Below are positions 24,982 to 33,049 of a DNA stretch of 61,775 bases, piece by piece. Both the position numbers and the translations under genes were made by a program. Below the pieces are notes generated by a model that had not been told where the DNA came from, did not search any database, and saw nothing but the letters and a program-made list of their open reading frames with translations. The first letter of the stretch is position 1, and each line of letters opens with the position of its first letter. The stretch is from Syntrophomonas sp. UBA4922 (GTDB lineage: Bacteria; Bacillota; Syntrophomonadia; Syntrophomonadales; Syntrophomonadaceae), in assembly GCA_002398825.1 (NCBI GenBank), contig DHBS01000048.1, positions 7,748 through 69,522 of the forward strand, in the 5' to 3' direction.

Positions 24982-26262
24982 ATGCGTAAAACCTTAATTC
25001 TGGCTATGGCCGTGTTGTTGATCGCGCTTTCGGTAGTTCCGGCAGCAGCGGAACCTGGCTTTGTGCTTAAACTGAATGGACAGGACTATAACGGTCCATT
25101 TACCGTTTACGACGGAAGCACTGCTGTGCCGCTGACTTTTATTGAAGAAGCCCTGCCGGTTGAGACCACGGTTGAAAACGAGACCATCACTATTGGCCTG
25201 GACGATGCAACGCTGGTAATGAAGCTGGGCAGCAAAGCGGCAGTATTGAACGGCCAGGAGAAGGCCATGCCTTTGGCGCCGCAGCTGGTTGATCAGGACA
25301 CCATGGTGCCCCTGCGTTTTGTCCTGGAGAGCTTCGGGGCCCAAGTCGGCTGGGATGCCGGCAAAAACGAAATTTCAGTCACCACGCCAGTTCTGAAAGC
25401 GGGTTTAACCGCAGAGCAAATGCTGGGCAAAATTACCCAGGCTATGACCAGTGAAGGCCGCTATAAAATGAAGGCTGACACCACCATGCAGATGGAGATG
25501 ACCGCTGACGGGCAGACTCAAAACGTGGATATGTCCGGTCAAGTCAATGCTTCCGTTCAGGAGAAACCCCTTTTGGGCTATGTGTCAACCAGTATGAAGG
25601 TTGACAATATTACCGGCACAGATGAAGCGGTTCCCCCGGAAGCACTGGTCAGTGAAGTGGTGCTGAACGACGAAGGTATGTTTATGACCATGCCCGGATA
25701 CGAGGGCTGGGTCAAGATGGAAATGGAGGGCCTGGATCTTAACCGGCTGATGGAGCAGTACGGCAGCCAGGATCCGGTTCAATCAGTCCTGCAGATGAAA
25801 GAGTTCGGCGCGGTTGTCAACTACGAGGCTGATAAGGTGGTTGAGGGCAAAAACTATGGAGTCATTCATGTTGCCATGAGCGAAGAAGCCCTGGGTAAAT
25901 ACCTCAACTCCGTTATCGAGCAAACCGGGTTGTTCAAGGCGAGCGACGCAGAAGCGAATGACACCGAGCTTCAGGCAATCCTGGACCAGGTTTTGAAGAA
26001 CTTCAAAGCTGATATGAGCTATGACATGGTTTTCGACTATGAAACCTATCTCATGGTTTCCATGGATATGGATATGGATATGAACATGACTTTGGACATA
26101 CCTGCTAATGAAGAAAGCGGCACTCCGGCCACTTCGATGCAAATCAAATCGAAACAACAGGCCGTCTATCAGATTTATGATTATGGTGTAGAATTTGAGG
26201 TGCCGGATGTGAGCGGGGCCAAGACTATGGCTGAAGTTATGGCCGCAATGACTGCCGAATAA
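24982..26262 (+). CDS. Secreted protein with copper amine oxidase-type N-terminal domain
   Basis: A signal peptide (MRKTLILAMAVLLIALSVVP, cleaved after AAA) is followed by a copper amine oxidase N-terminal-like domain: VYDGSTAVPLTFIEEAL and DTMVPLRFVLESFGAQVGWD, a module common in clostridial cell-surface proteins. Residues 145-426 form a second domain related to the lipoprotein-like family that often follows it, with MKADTTMQMEMTADGQT and a MDMDMDMNM run. It is probably surface-exposed; no catalytic function is implied by the domain name. ATG at 24982 lies directly after AAAGGAGG. Confidence 0.8.
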   Translation: MRKTLILAMAVLLIALSVVPAAAEPGFVLKLNGQDYNGPFTVYDGSTAVPLTFIEEALPVETTVENETITIGLDDATLVMKLGSKAAVLNGQEKAMPLAPQLVDQDTMVPLRFVLESFGAQVGWDAGKNEISVTTPVLKAGLTAEQMLGKITQAMTSEGRYKMKADTTMQMEMTADGQTQNVDMSGQVNASVQEKPLLGYVSTSMKVDNITGTDEAVPPEALVSEVVLNDEGMFMTMPGYEGWVKMEMEGLDLNRLMEQYGSQDPVQSVLQMKEFGAVVNYEADKVVEGKNYGVIHVAMSEEALGKYLNSVIEQTGLFKASDAEANDTELQAILDQVLKNFKADMSYDMVFDYETYLMVSMDMDMDMNMTLDIPANEESGTPATSMQIKSKQQAVYQIYDYGVEFEVPDVSGAKTMAEVMAAMTAE

Positions 26263-26279
26263 TTTCAAGCGAGCCAGGG

Positions 26280-26308
26280 GGCCATCCCGTTAAGGGATGG
26301 CCTCTTTT
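26280..26308 (+). terminator. Rho-independent terminator
   Basis: GGCCATCCC and GGGATGGCC form a perfect nine-pair stem around GTTAA, followed by TCTTTTTAA. It ends the transcript of the secreted protein gene. Confidence 0.92.
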
Positions 26309-26318
26309 TAATCTCAAA

Positions 26319-26376
26319 GGAGTCACGGAGGAGTCCCCGTGACTCCCTCCACAGTCTGCCGTCCCCGTGACTCATC
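26319..26376. repeat. Intergenic GTCCCCGTGACTC repeat with hairpin
   Basis: GGAGTCACGG pairs with CCGTGACTCC at 26319-26346, and the core GTCCCCGTGACTC occurs again at about 26362-26374. It looks like a small dispersed intergenic repeat of the kind common in clostridial genomes; its copy number elsewhere cannot be judged from this window. Confidence 0.6.
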
Positions 26377-26457
26377 CTTCCAGAAGAAATTGCTGGTATA
26401 AATGCCCTTAATTGCAGCAAGCTAATAGCATCAATAACTAGGCAAGAGGTGTTATTT

Positions 26458-27990
26458 ATGCAGGATGCCCCCAGTTCATTCTGGATGGCTTCAACTCCAG
26501 GTACCGATTATCCGGAAATACAGCAAGATCTTCAGGTGGATACGGCAATAGTCGGCGGCGGCATCGTTGGTATCACAACCGCGTATCTGTTGAAAAAACA
26601 GGGCATGAAAGTGGCGATCATCGAAGCTGATCGGATTTTACAGGGTACCACCGGACATACCACCGCCAAGATAACCTCACAGCATTCCCTCATATACGCC
26701 AGGCTGAAACAACAAATAGGGCAGGAAATGGCGCAGCAATACGCTGATGCCAATGAGAGCGCTATTCATCTCATCGCCAGCACTGCTGCCGAAAACAATA
26801 TCGATTGTGATTTTTCCTGGCGGCCGGCCTATGTATTTGCCCAATCCGATAAGTATATGAAGGATCTGGAGGATGAGGCTCAGGCAGCCTGCAGTCTGGG
26901 TATCAAGGCGAGCTGTATGGATCACAGCCCTTTGCCCTTTTCTGTCCGGGCAGCTTTGCGGTTTGATAATCAGGCCCAATTCCACCCCCTGAAATATCTG
27001 AAAAGCCTGGCCCGGCAGATACCCGGCCAGGGTAGTTGCATTTTTGAAAGAACTACCGCAGTAGGTATTGACGAGAATCCCTTGGCGGTAATTACCCGCC
27101 AGGGGCAAAAGGTTACGGCCGCCAAGATTATAATCGCTTCACACTTCCCCTTTTTCGATGGAGGGGGCCTGTACTTCACCAAGCTTAACCCGACCCGGGC
27201 CTATATAGTCGCCATAAAAGCCCAGGAGAAGCTGCCGGAAGGGATGTTTATCAACGCGGAAAGCCCCTCCCGTTCACTTCGGTCCCAACCCTATGAGGAG
27301 GGGGAACTGATCCTGGTGGCCGGGGAAAGTCATCAAGCCGGCTCGGGTCGGAATATGAACGCTCATTATCAAAATCTGCTGGATTTCGCGCATGGGAACT
27401 TTGAGGTCAAGGAAGTGTTGTACCGCTGGTCGACTCAGGATTATAGAACCCTGGACGGCATTCCTTATGTGGGCCATCTCACCTCTAAAAGCCCCCATAT
27501 TTACGTTGCGACCGGTTTCGGCAAGTGGGGCATCTCCAATGGTACCGCATCTGCCATGGTTTTAAGTGATTTGATTACGAGAGGGGACAGTCCCTGGGCA
27601 CAGGTCTACAATCCCTCCCGGTTCAACCTGACCGCGGCGAAAACCTTTGTGGGGCTGAACCTTAATATAGGCAAGAACCTGGCAGCAGGGAAGATAAGCC
27701 GGCTCCCTGAAGGGGTTGAGCTTTCCAATGGGGAAGGCAGGGCCATTCAAATCGACGGGGAAAAGTATGGTGCTTTCCGGGATGATAATGGCGAGCTTCA
27801 TATTGTCGATATCACCTGTACGCATTTAGGCTGCGAGCTGAACTGGAACGATGCTGAACAGACCTGGGATTGTCCCTGTCACGGTTCCAGATTCAATTAT
27901 ACAGGCGAGGTTGTTGAAGGACCGGCTTTTAATATTCTGCACCCCGCCGACCAATGCCCCAATGCGGTGGAGGCTCGTGTATTTGAATAG
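26458..27990 (+). CDS. FAD-dependent oxidoreductase with C-terminal Rieske [2Fe-2S] domain
   Basis: The first 370 residues form a DadA/GlyOx-like FAD oxidoreductase with the Rossmann motif VDTAIVGGGIVGITTAYLL near residue 27. The last 100 carry a complete Rieske cluster site, CTHLGCELNWN and CPCHGSRFNYTGE. This fusion is known in Bacillota and cyanobacteria, where the substrate is usually unassigned. No signal peptide is visible. The ATG at 26458 follows AGAGGTG; a GTG three codons upstream is an alternative. It stands alone. Confidence 0.88.
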   Translation: MQDAPSSFWMASTPGTDYPEIQQDLQVDTAIVGGGIVGITTAYLLKKQGMKVAIIEADRILQGTTGHTTAKITSQHSLIYARLKQQIGQEMAQQYADANESAIHLIASTAAENNIDCDFSWRPAYVFAQSDKYMKDLEDEAQAACSLGIKASCMDHSPLPFSVRAALRFDNQAQFHPLKYLKSLARQIPGQGSCIFERTTAVGIDENPLAVITRQGQKVTAAKIIIASHFPFFDGGGLYFTKLNPTRAYIVAIKAQEKLPEGMFINAESPSRSLRSQPYEEGELILVAGESHQAGSGRNMNAHYQNLLDFAHGNFEVKEVLYRWSTQDYRTLDGIPYVGHLTSKSPHIYVATGFGKWGISNGTASAMVLSDLITRGDSPWAQVYNPSRFNLTAAKTFVGLNLNIGKNLAAGKISRLPEGVELSNGEGRAIQIDGEKYGAFRDDNGELHIVDITCTHLGCELNWNDAEQTWDCPCHGSRFNYTGEVVEGPAFNILHPADQCPNAVEARVFE

Positions 27991-28022
27991 CATAAAAGAA
28001 GCCGGTTATTAATCTAAATGGT

Positions 28023-28481
28023 CTATCTTGATTTCTTTCCGGCCTGCAGCATAGACAAGGCTTTTTCAATGCGGGCGGTCCTGGTTGCAGGCCGTTTGGC
28101 GCTGTTTATCCACTGTACGTAGTCTTTCTGGTGAGTGTAGGAAAGCTGCTCAAAGAAACTCCTGGCTGGCTGGCTTTTTTCTAAAACCTTCGCAAAATCC
28201 GGGGGCAGCTCTACCACCCTCTCGTCTTCGTCTTTTTCGATTTCTACCTGGACAGAATCGCCCGGGTTTTTGGCGATGGTTTTTCGCAGCTCCTGGGTCA
28301 GTCCTATCCAGTAGCAGCCTCCCATTCTCACAATTGACCCCCTGTATTCAACGCCGTCGAATCTGGCTTTAACTTTTACCCTTTTGGCTCCAAACACTTC
28401 TTCCACATCAAACGGTATTTCCACGTATGCGCCGTTAATGCCCTCATGCTTTTTAACGATTGCGGTAAAACTCTGCGCCAC
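28023..28481 (-). CDS. YdeI/OmpD-associated family protein (DUF1905)
   Basis: The N-terminal half (FTAIVKKHEGINGAYVEIPFDVEEVFG, then VKARFDGVEYRGSIVRMGGCYWIGL) is a DUF1905 domain, and the C-terminal half (PPDFAKVLEKSQPARSFFEQLSYTHQKDYVQWINSAKRPATRTARIEKALSMLQAGKK) is the bacteriocin-protection/YdeI-type segment. Molecular function is not established for the family. The GTG at 28481 lies 8 bases after AAGGAAG; a longer frame upstream lacks a ribosome site. Confidence 0.82.
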   Translation of the reverse strand: MAQSFTAIVKKHEGINGAYVEIPFDVEEVFGAKRVKVKARFDGVEYRGSIVRMGGCYWIGLTQELRKTIAKNPGDSVQVEIEKDEDERVVELPPDFAKVLEKSQPARSFFEQLSYTHQKDYVQWINSAKRPATRTARIEKALSMLQAGKKSR

Positions 28482-28623
28482 TATTATCACTTCCTTGACC
28501 CTAGTATAACCCATCATGATGGTATAACAGCCGTGGCCCTGAGCGATAGAGTTTATGTTAAAATTATTCATAGCCTGAGTTAATCACAAATTCTACCAGA
28601 CATACCAGCGGAGACTTATAATA

Positions 28624-30444
28624 ATGACCAGAGGAAAACTAAGACCTTGGAATCTTGACATAATGAGGAGTCTGATTGCGGTCTCCAGAGGACTGGAACC
28701 GGCCGATTATTTATTTGCCGGAGGGCAGATCCTGGACGTATATAATGGCCGGCTGGTTGAAGCCAACCTGGCTGTAAAAGGGCAGAGGATCGCTTACCTG
28801 GGTTCCTCAGACTGCATGAGGGGAGATTCCACCTCTGTCATCGACCTTGAGGGCCGGGTGCTGGCGCCGGGTTACATAGAACCGCACGCCCATCCTTTTA
28901 CATTGCACCACCCGGTGGCCTTTGCTGATGAAGTGCTCTGCTGGGGAACCACATGTTCGGTTAACGACAATCTATTTTTTATGAATCTTATATCCTCCGA
29001 TAATATCATAGAAATGGTGGAGGCTATTTGTCGGCATCCCCATAAAATGCTGTGGAGCGCGCGGCTGGATTCACAAACTTTCGATGAACAGGAAGCGGCG
29101 CAATTTACTCCGGAAGCAGTAAGCCGCTTGATTCAACACCAGAGCTTCGTACAGGTAGGGGAGTTAACCGATTGGCCCGCCTTGATCGGGGGCAGCGACA
29201 AGATGCAGCAGTGGCTGCTGGATGCCGTTTCACTGGGGAAAAAGGCTGAAGGCCATGCGCCCGGAGCATCGGAAAGGACTTTAAACCCCCTGGCGGCGGC
29301 GGGGGTAACCGCTTGCCATGAATCCATAACCGCAGAGGATGCAATGCTGCGCTTGCGCATGGGAATGTATGCCTCGCTGCGAAATTCCTCACTCCGGCCT
29401 GACCTCCCGGATATATTAAAGGGGCTGTTGAAGTACGAAAACCTGGCCTGGGAAAGAATGATGATGACTACGGATGCACCCAAAACCACCTTCCTGAGGC
29501 ATGGCTTCAACGATCACCTGATTAGAATTGCTATAGAAAATGGTGTGCCCCCAATCACGGCTTATCAGATGATGACCAGAAATCCCGCTGTATATCTGGG
29601 CCTTGATGATGAAACCGGCGGCCTGGCCCCGGGCCGCATAGCGGATATCCTGGTGTTGGAAAGTCTTGATGATCCTACTCCCGGCATGGTCTTTGCCGAT
29701 GGTAAGCTGGCGGTGGAAAGGAAGGGATCAACATTGATCAGGTATCATGACACTGTACGACTGGATTGGAATGGCCTGGGGATCAGGATCCTGGAGGAAC
29801 CTTCGGTAGATTTAAATAGTATCGAATTTCAACCGAAATTCAACGGTGAGACCGCTTTTCCCGTCATACAATTAATCGACCCGGTCATAACCATGCGTTG
29901 TGACTATGTGCTGGGAGAAGAGATAAAACCGTTGGGTGACAAATTGCATATCGAAAAAGGCCGGGGGCTGTGTTATGCTGCGTTGATCAGCCGCGATTAT
30001 CGTCTGGTCACTCACGGTATTGTTAAAGGATTTGCAAATAAATTGGATGGTATGGCCACCACCTACACTACCTCCTTCGATATACTGGTTTTAGGGCAAG
30101 ACCCTCCTGCTATGTTGCAGGCCTTGCACCGCGCCCTGGAGTTGGGTGGCGGTATAGTGGTTGTTCAGGCACGGGGAATTGCCGCCGAAATTGCCCTGCC
30201 CCTGGGCGGCAGTATGAGTTCGAGGCCCATGGGTCATGTTATCGAGGCCGCCGAACAGATTGAGAAAGTATTAGTGGCAGCAGGCTATCCCCATCATGAT
30301 CTTTTCTATACTTTGCAGTTCCTGTCATCCACCCATCTGCCTGCTATCCGTCTCACCAGGGATGGGATTTTCGAGGTTAAAACCCATGAATTATTGCGCC
30401 CTTCACGACCGATCCCCGGGACTCGGCGGCGCGGCAACGATTAG
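28624..30444 (+). CDS. Adenine deaminase-like amidohydrolase (YerA-type)
   Basis: A 606-residue metal-dependent amidohydrolase with an adenine deaminase C-terminal domain. The metal site HxH is in APGYIEPHAHPF (near residues 87-98), a conserved HAPGASERTLNPLAAAGVTACHESI stretch follows, and the late TTDAPKTTFLRHG supplies the usual Asp. Typical adenine deaminases have DGHIHIES at the metal motif, so this belongs to the divergent YerA-like branch and its true substrate is less certain. It is followed after 34 bases by the trmO-like gene. Confidence 0.8.
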   Translation: MTRGKLRPWNLDIMRSLIAVSRGLEPADYLFAGGQILDVYNGRLVEANLAVKGQRIAYLGSSDCMRGDSTSVIDLEGRVLAPGYIEPHAHPFTLHHPVAFADEVLCWGTTCSVNDNLFFMNLISSDNIIEMVEAICRHPHKMLWSARLDSQTFDEQEAAQFTPEAVSRLIQHQSFVQVGELTDWPALIGGSDKMQQWLLDAVSLGKKAEGHAPGASERTLNPLAAAGVTACHESITAEDAMLRLRMGMYASLRNSSLRPDLPDILKGLLKYENLAWERMMMTTDAPKTTFLRHGFNDHLIRIAIENGVPPITAYQMMTRNPAVYLGLDDETGGLAPGRIADILVLESLDDPTPGMVFADGKLAVERKGSTLIRYHDTVRLDWNGLGIRILEEPSVDLNSIEFQPKFNGETAFPVIQLIDPVITMRCDYVLGEEIKPLGDKLHIEKGRGLCYAALISRDYRLVTHGIVKGFANKLDGMATTYTTSFDILVLGQDPPAMLQALHRALELGGGIVVVQARGIAAEIALPLGGSMSSRPMGHVIEAAEQIEKVLVAAGYPHHDLFYTLQFLSSTHLPAIRLTRDGIFEVKTHELLRPSRPIPGTRRRGND

Positions 30445-30478
30445 ATATGAATATCCGGACTTATAAAGTGGAAGGGAT

Positions 30479-31309
30479 GTGGATGCTGTGTGTGAGACAG
30501 GTATAAATCTTCAGCCTATCGGGATCGTGCGCTCCCCAACCAAGGATACCAGTGATGTCCCCATACCGGGCAAGCCGGCCGAGATAGTAGTGGACCCCCG
30601 GTACAGCCAGGCTCTATGCAGAATAGAAACCAATTCACACCTGTGGATTCTAAGCTGGTTTCACCTGTCAAACCGGGAAAGTCTGGTTTCGGTGCCGGCC
30701 CGGGTCAATCCTTATCTGCCTCAATACGGGGTATTTAGCCTGCGCTCGCCCAATCGACCCAACCCCATAGGGTTGAGTCTGGTTCGTCTGCAAGCGGTTG
30801 ATGGCAATGTGTTAAAAGTCACCAACCTGGATGCTATCGATGGCACTCCGGTTCTGGATATCAAACCCTATTACGAACAGGACATTGTTTTCTCTCCGGC
30901 AACGCCGTATATTCGGCCTTATGAGCTCTCGATGCGCCGCGATATATTTTTAAAACAAGCTCTGACCCATCATCAGGAGGAGTGTGACGACCTGTACATG
31001 GCGGTGCGCATGGCTTTGATCGCCGATGAATATCTGGGACAAATAACCCTGCCCCAGGTGTTCCTGCAAGTCAGCGGTTCGACTTGCCTGGCCGATACTC
31101 TGCAGGGATTAAGCCGGGCGCGTCTGGCCAATCCAGCCCGTTTCAGATTTACGGAGTCAGGTAACCTGGCGCAAAGCATATGGGAAACTCCGGGCCTCAG
31201 CCTCAGGGTGACGGCGAAGCAGTCCGTAAACCGGGAAAGCTTTAAGGTAATCAGTGATGAAGAACTGTTCGAGATAGTGGCTACAGACCAGTGCAATTTG
31301 GGACCTTAA
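30479..31309 (+). CDS. TrmO-like tRNA methyltransferase fused to FmdE-like domain
   Basis: Residues 12-140 match the TsaA/TrmO fold (IGIVRSPTKDTSDVPIPG, SHLWILSWFH, YGVFSLRSPNRPNPIGLSLVRL, LDAIDGTPVLDIKPY), which in E. coli N6-methylates t6A37 of threonine tRNA using SAM. Residues 160-276 resemble the FmdE (formylmethanofuran dehydrogenase subunit E) domain, a fold tied to molybdenum enzymes and metal-binding proteins. The fusion suggests the TrmO-like part could methylate something other than tRNA. The GTG start follows GGAAGGGAT. Confidence 0.8.
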   Translation: MDAVCETGINLQPIGIVRSPTKDTSDVPIPGKPAEIVVDPRYSQALCRIETNSHLWILSWFHLSNRESLVSVPARVNPYLPQYGVFSLRSPNRPNPIGLSLVRLQAVDGNVLKVTNLDAIDGTPVLDIKPYYEQDIVFSPATPYIRPYELSMRRDIFLKQALTHHQEECDDLYMAVRMALIADEYLGQITLPQVFLQVSGSTCLADTLQGLSRARLANPARFRFTESGNLAQSIWETPGLSLRVTAKQSVNRESFKVISDEELFEIVATDQCNLGP

Positions 31310-31395
31310 TCGTCTGTACCGGCGCAGGGGCTTCAATCTGACCTTTCTCTTCGCAGCATCTGATGCGAATTATTATCGCGCCCAGGCTCGTTTCC

Positions 31396-32043
31396 TCACC
31401 CGGATATGGTAACGCTTTTGGGCTGGCGCATCTCCATCCGTTGTTGTTTGAATATCATCCAGAAATAAATCAGATCGAACAGCAGGGTTGCGGCGGTAAG
31501 TGCGGTTACCAGGTCCGATCTCAAATAGAGGTAGAAGCCGACCGCGGGAATGAGGCTGCCGATCATTTTAAACAGGGCGATGTAGACGGACTGCCCCCTG
31601 GTGCTGCCGCGTCTCCTCAGCATGGAGATGAACAGTATCGACATCATGAGGTTCTGAGCAAAGGCCGCGTATTTGCCAAGGGGATCATTTAATTCCGGCA
31701 CTGAGGCAGATATTATGGCAAAGCTCAGCGCTAAAGCCAACAGCAAGGTAGGATAGAAATATTCAACCGGCAGCGATCGGGAGAATTCATCCCGGCCATA
31801 CTTGACATACTGCATCAGTAGCACCATATCCAGGGCCAGCCAGATCATATCCAACCTGCCCTGCAGCCCCCCGTGGGGATAAATAAAGGAGAAGATGAAT
31901 TCCCAGCACAGATTAGCGCACATCGCTATCATAGGCATACCCGGGGTTTTGTCGCGGAATCCCTTGAAGATTATCAGCACATAAGTCGCGGACCAGAATA
32001 CCCCGGCGGCTAACTGAAAAACAGATACGATATCCAATATCAA
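31396..32043 (-). CDS. Putative transmembrane-type terpene cyclase (Pyr4-like)
   Basis: A 215-residue integral membrane protein of about seven helices. The pattern ANLCWEFIFSFIYP (acid residue near position 48) followed by WLALDMVLLMQYVKYGRDE matches the Pyr4/PaxB-type membrane terpene cyclases of fungi and their short prokaryotic counterparts, where a Glu and an Asp protonate the epoxide or alkene. No prenyltransferase or polyprenyl synthase is adjacent. Family assignment rests on these motifs and topology, so a different seven-helix family is possible. Confidence 0.6.
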   Translation of the reverse strand: MILDIVSVFQLAAGVFWSATYVLIIFKGFRDKTPGMPMIAMCANLCWEFIFSFIYPHGGLQGRLDMIWLALDMVLLMQYVKYGRDEFSRSLPVEYFYPTLLLALALSFAIISASVPELNDPLGKYAAFAQNLMMSILFISMLRRRGSTRGQSVYIALFKMIGSLIPAVGFYLYLRSDLVTALTAATLLFDLIYFWMIFKQQRMEMRQPKSVTISG

Positions 32044-32651
32044 CCCTCCACCGCTTAAAACTTATCTATAACAAGACCCCTTTCAATATAGATATTCCAT
32101 TCACGGTTTATTTAATGCCATATAGCCTAAATCTTCGTTTCCCGGCTATCCGCCGTAAGTCCTTAATGACATCCTGGAAGGCTGCGATGTTTTCAGAGCA
32201 ATTAAGACGGCTGGAGAGGGCTTCTGGAACCCACGACCCTCCCCGTTGCGAACCAGAAGTTCTCCCTGCCGTGGCGCGCCCCTCATATTTTGCTTAATGG
32301 TACTGTGAATTCATCGGGTATAGATAGACGGCAGTCCTGAGATAAGGCCAAATCTTCACACTCGGAAACTGAATAAGAAATTGGTACGGAAATTGCAATT
32401 ATGATTATATATACGGTATTCCGTTTAATAGGCACGGCCCGGGAAGAGGTCCCCCCCACCCCCCTGCCCGGGACCGGCCGATTTTTCAAGATAATGCTTT
32501 ATTCCCTCCCCATGCCGGCTCTGATAATCAGAACCGGTTTTTTCTTAAACGTTCAAACCTTTCCCGGGATATGCCAGGTGGTGCAAGACCAGGCCAATAG
32601 CGGCGGCGTGAAACATATCCCCTTTAAATTCCGAAAACCCGGAATTGGGGA

Positions 32652-32669
32652 TGTAGCAAACCGGCTACA
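32652..32669. promoter_or_regulatory. Putative activator site A of acyl-CoA dehydrogenase promoter
   Basis: TGTAGCA-AACC-GGCTACA, a near-perfect 7-4-7 palindrome about 160 bases upstream of the -24/-12 element. It is the best-formed copy of the shared upstream motif. Confidence 0.72.
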
Positions 32670-32693
32670 AGTTACTATTAATGATACAAAGCG

Positions 32694-32711
32694 CGTAGCG
32701 AACCAGCTACA
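32694..32711. promoter_or_regulatory. Putative activator site B of acyl-CoA dehydrogenase promoter
   Basis: CGTAGCG-AACC-AGCTACA, a second copy spaced 42 bases (four helical turns) from site A, with the same AACC spacer. Same-face spacing is typical for cooperative binding of enhancer-binding proteins. Confidence 0.72.
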
Positions 32712-32762
32712 TTGCAGAAATATGTAGAAATATATAAGAATGCAAATGATTGTATTGCCTTA

Positions 32763-32798
32763 AGCCTGTATCGTATAGATGTTGTTTCGATACAGGCT
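32763..32798. repeat. Perfect 11-bp inverted repeat upstream of sigma-54 promoter
   Basis: AGCCTGTATCG and CGATACAGGCT flank a 14-base spacer; an AT-rich run follows. It could be a terminator that shields the promoter, or a binding site for another regulator. It resembles the TGTATC/GATACA half-sites found as a palindrome at 44010. Confidence 0.75.
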
Positions 32799-32829
32799 AT
32801 TATTATTTAAATTTTGTGAGCCACTTCTT

Positions 32830-32845
32830 TGGCATGTTTTTTGCT
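32830..32845 (+). promoter_or_regulatory. Sigma-54 promoter of acyl-CoA dehydrogenase operon
   Basis: TGGCAT-G-TTTT-TTGCT matches the -24/-12 consensus exactly, with correct spacing. It lies 205 bases before the acyl-CoA dehydrogenase start. Confidence 0.88.
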
Positions 32846-32893
32846 CTATTAATAATAAATGCAAGCCATGATGGAGCGAGAGAAGGGAGGACT

Positions 32894-32944
32894 GTGGCTT
32901 TTAAGCAGCAACATGAAATCGTTTTCAAGGAAACGGATTTATAG
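32894..32944 (+). CDS. Possible 16-residue leader peptide
   Basis: GGGAGG is followed three bases later by a GTG opening MAFKQQHEIVFKETDL and a TAG, within the leader transcribed from the sigma-54 promoter. Only the ribosome site and frame support it. The GRE operon also has a short coupled frame in its leader, which makes this one worth noting. Confidence 0.35.
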   Translation: MAFKQQHEIVFKETDL

Positions 32945-33049
32945 ATTGACTTGCCTGAACATTTTCAAGGTTGATAAAGCTGGTTGAAGGCTTTGCACTA
33001 ATGGTAAATAGGTTTGGTCAATCGAAAAAGTAATGTGAGGTGAAATAAA

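Larger units (their letters stand above)
32044..33049. promoter_or_regulatory. One-kilobase regulatory region before the acyl-CoA dehydrogenase
   Basis: No convincing gene apart from a possible 16-codon leader near its end. The left half contains a C-rich tract (about 32451-32470). The right half holds two activator-type palindromes, a long inverted repeat and a perfect sigma-54 promoter, each listed separately. Confidence 0.6.

Noticed and set aside
32401..32727. Open frame of 108 codons in the regulatory region before the acyl-CoA dehydrogenase
   Set aside because: It runs through a C-rich tract and the activator palindromes, has no ribosome site and no domain.
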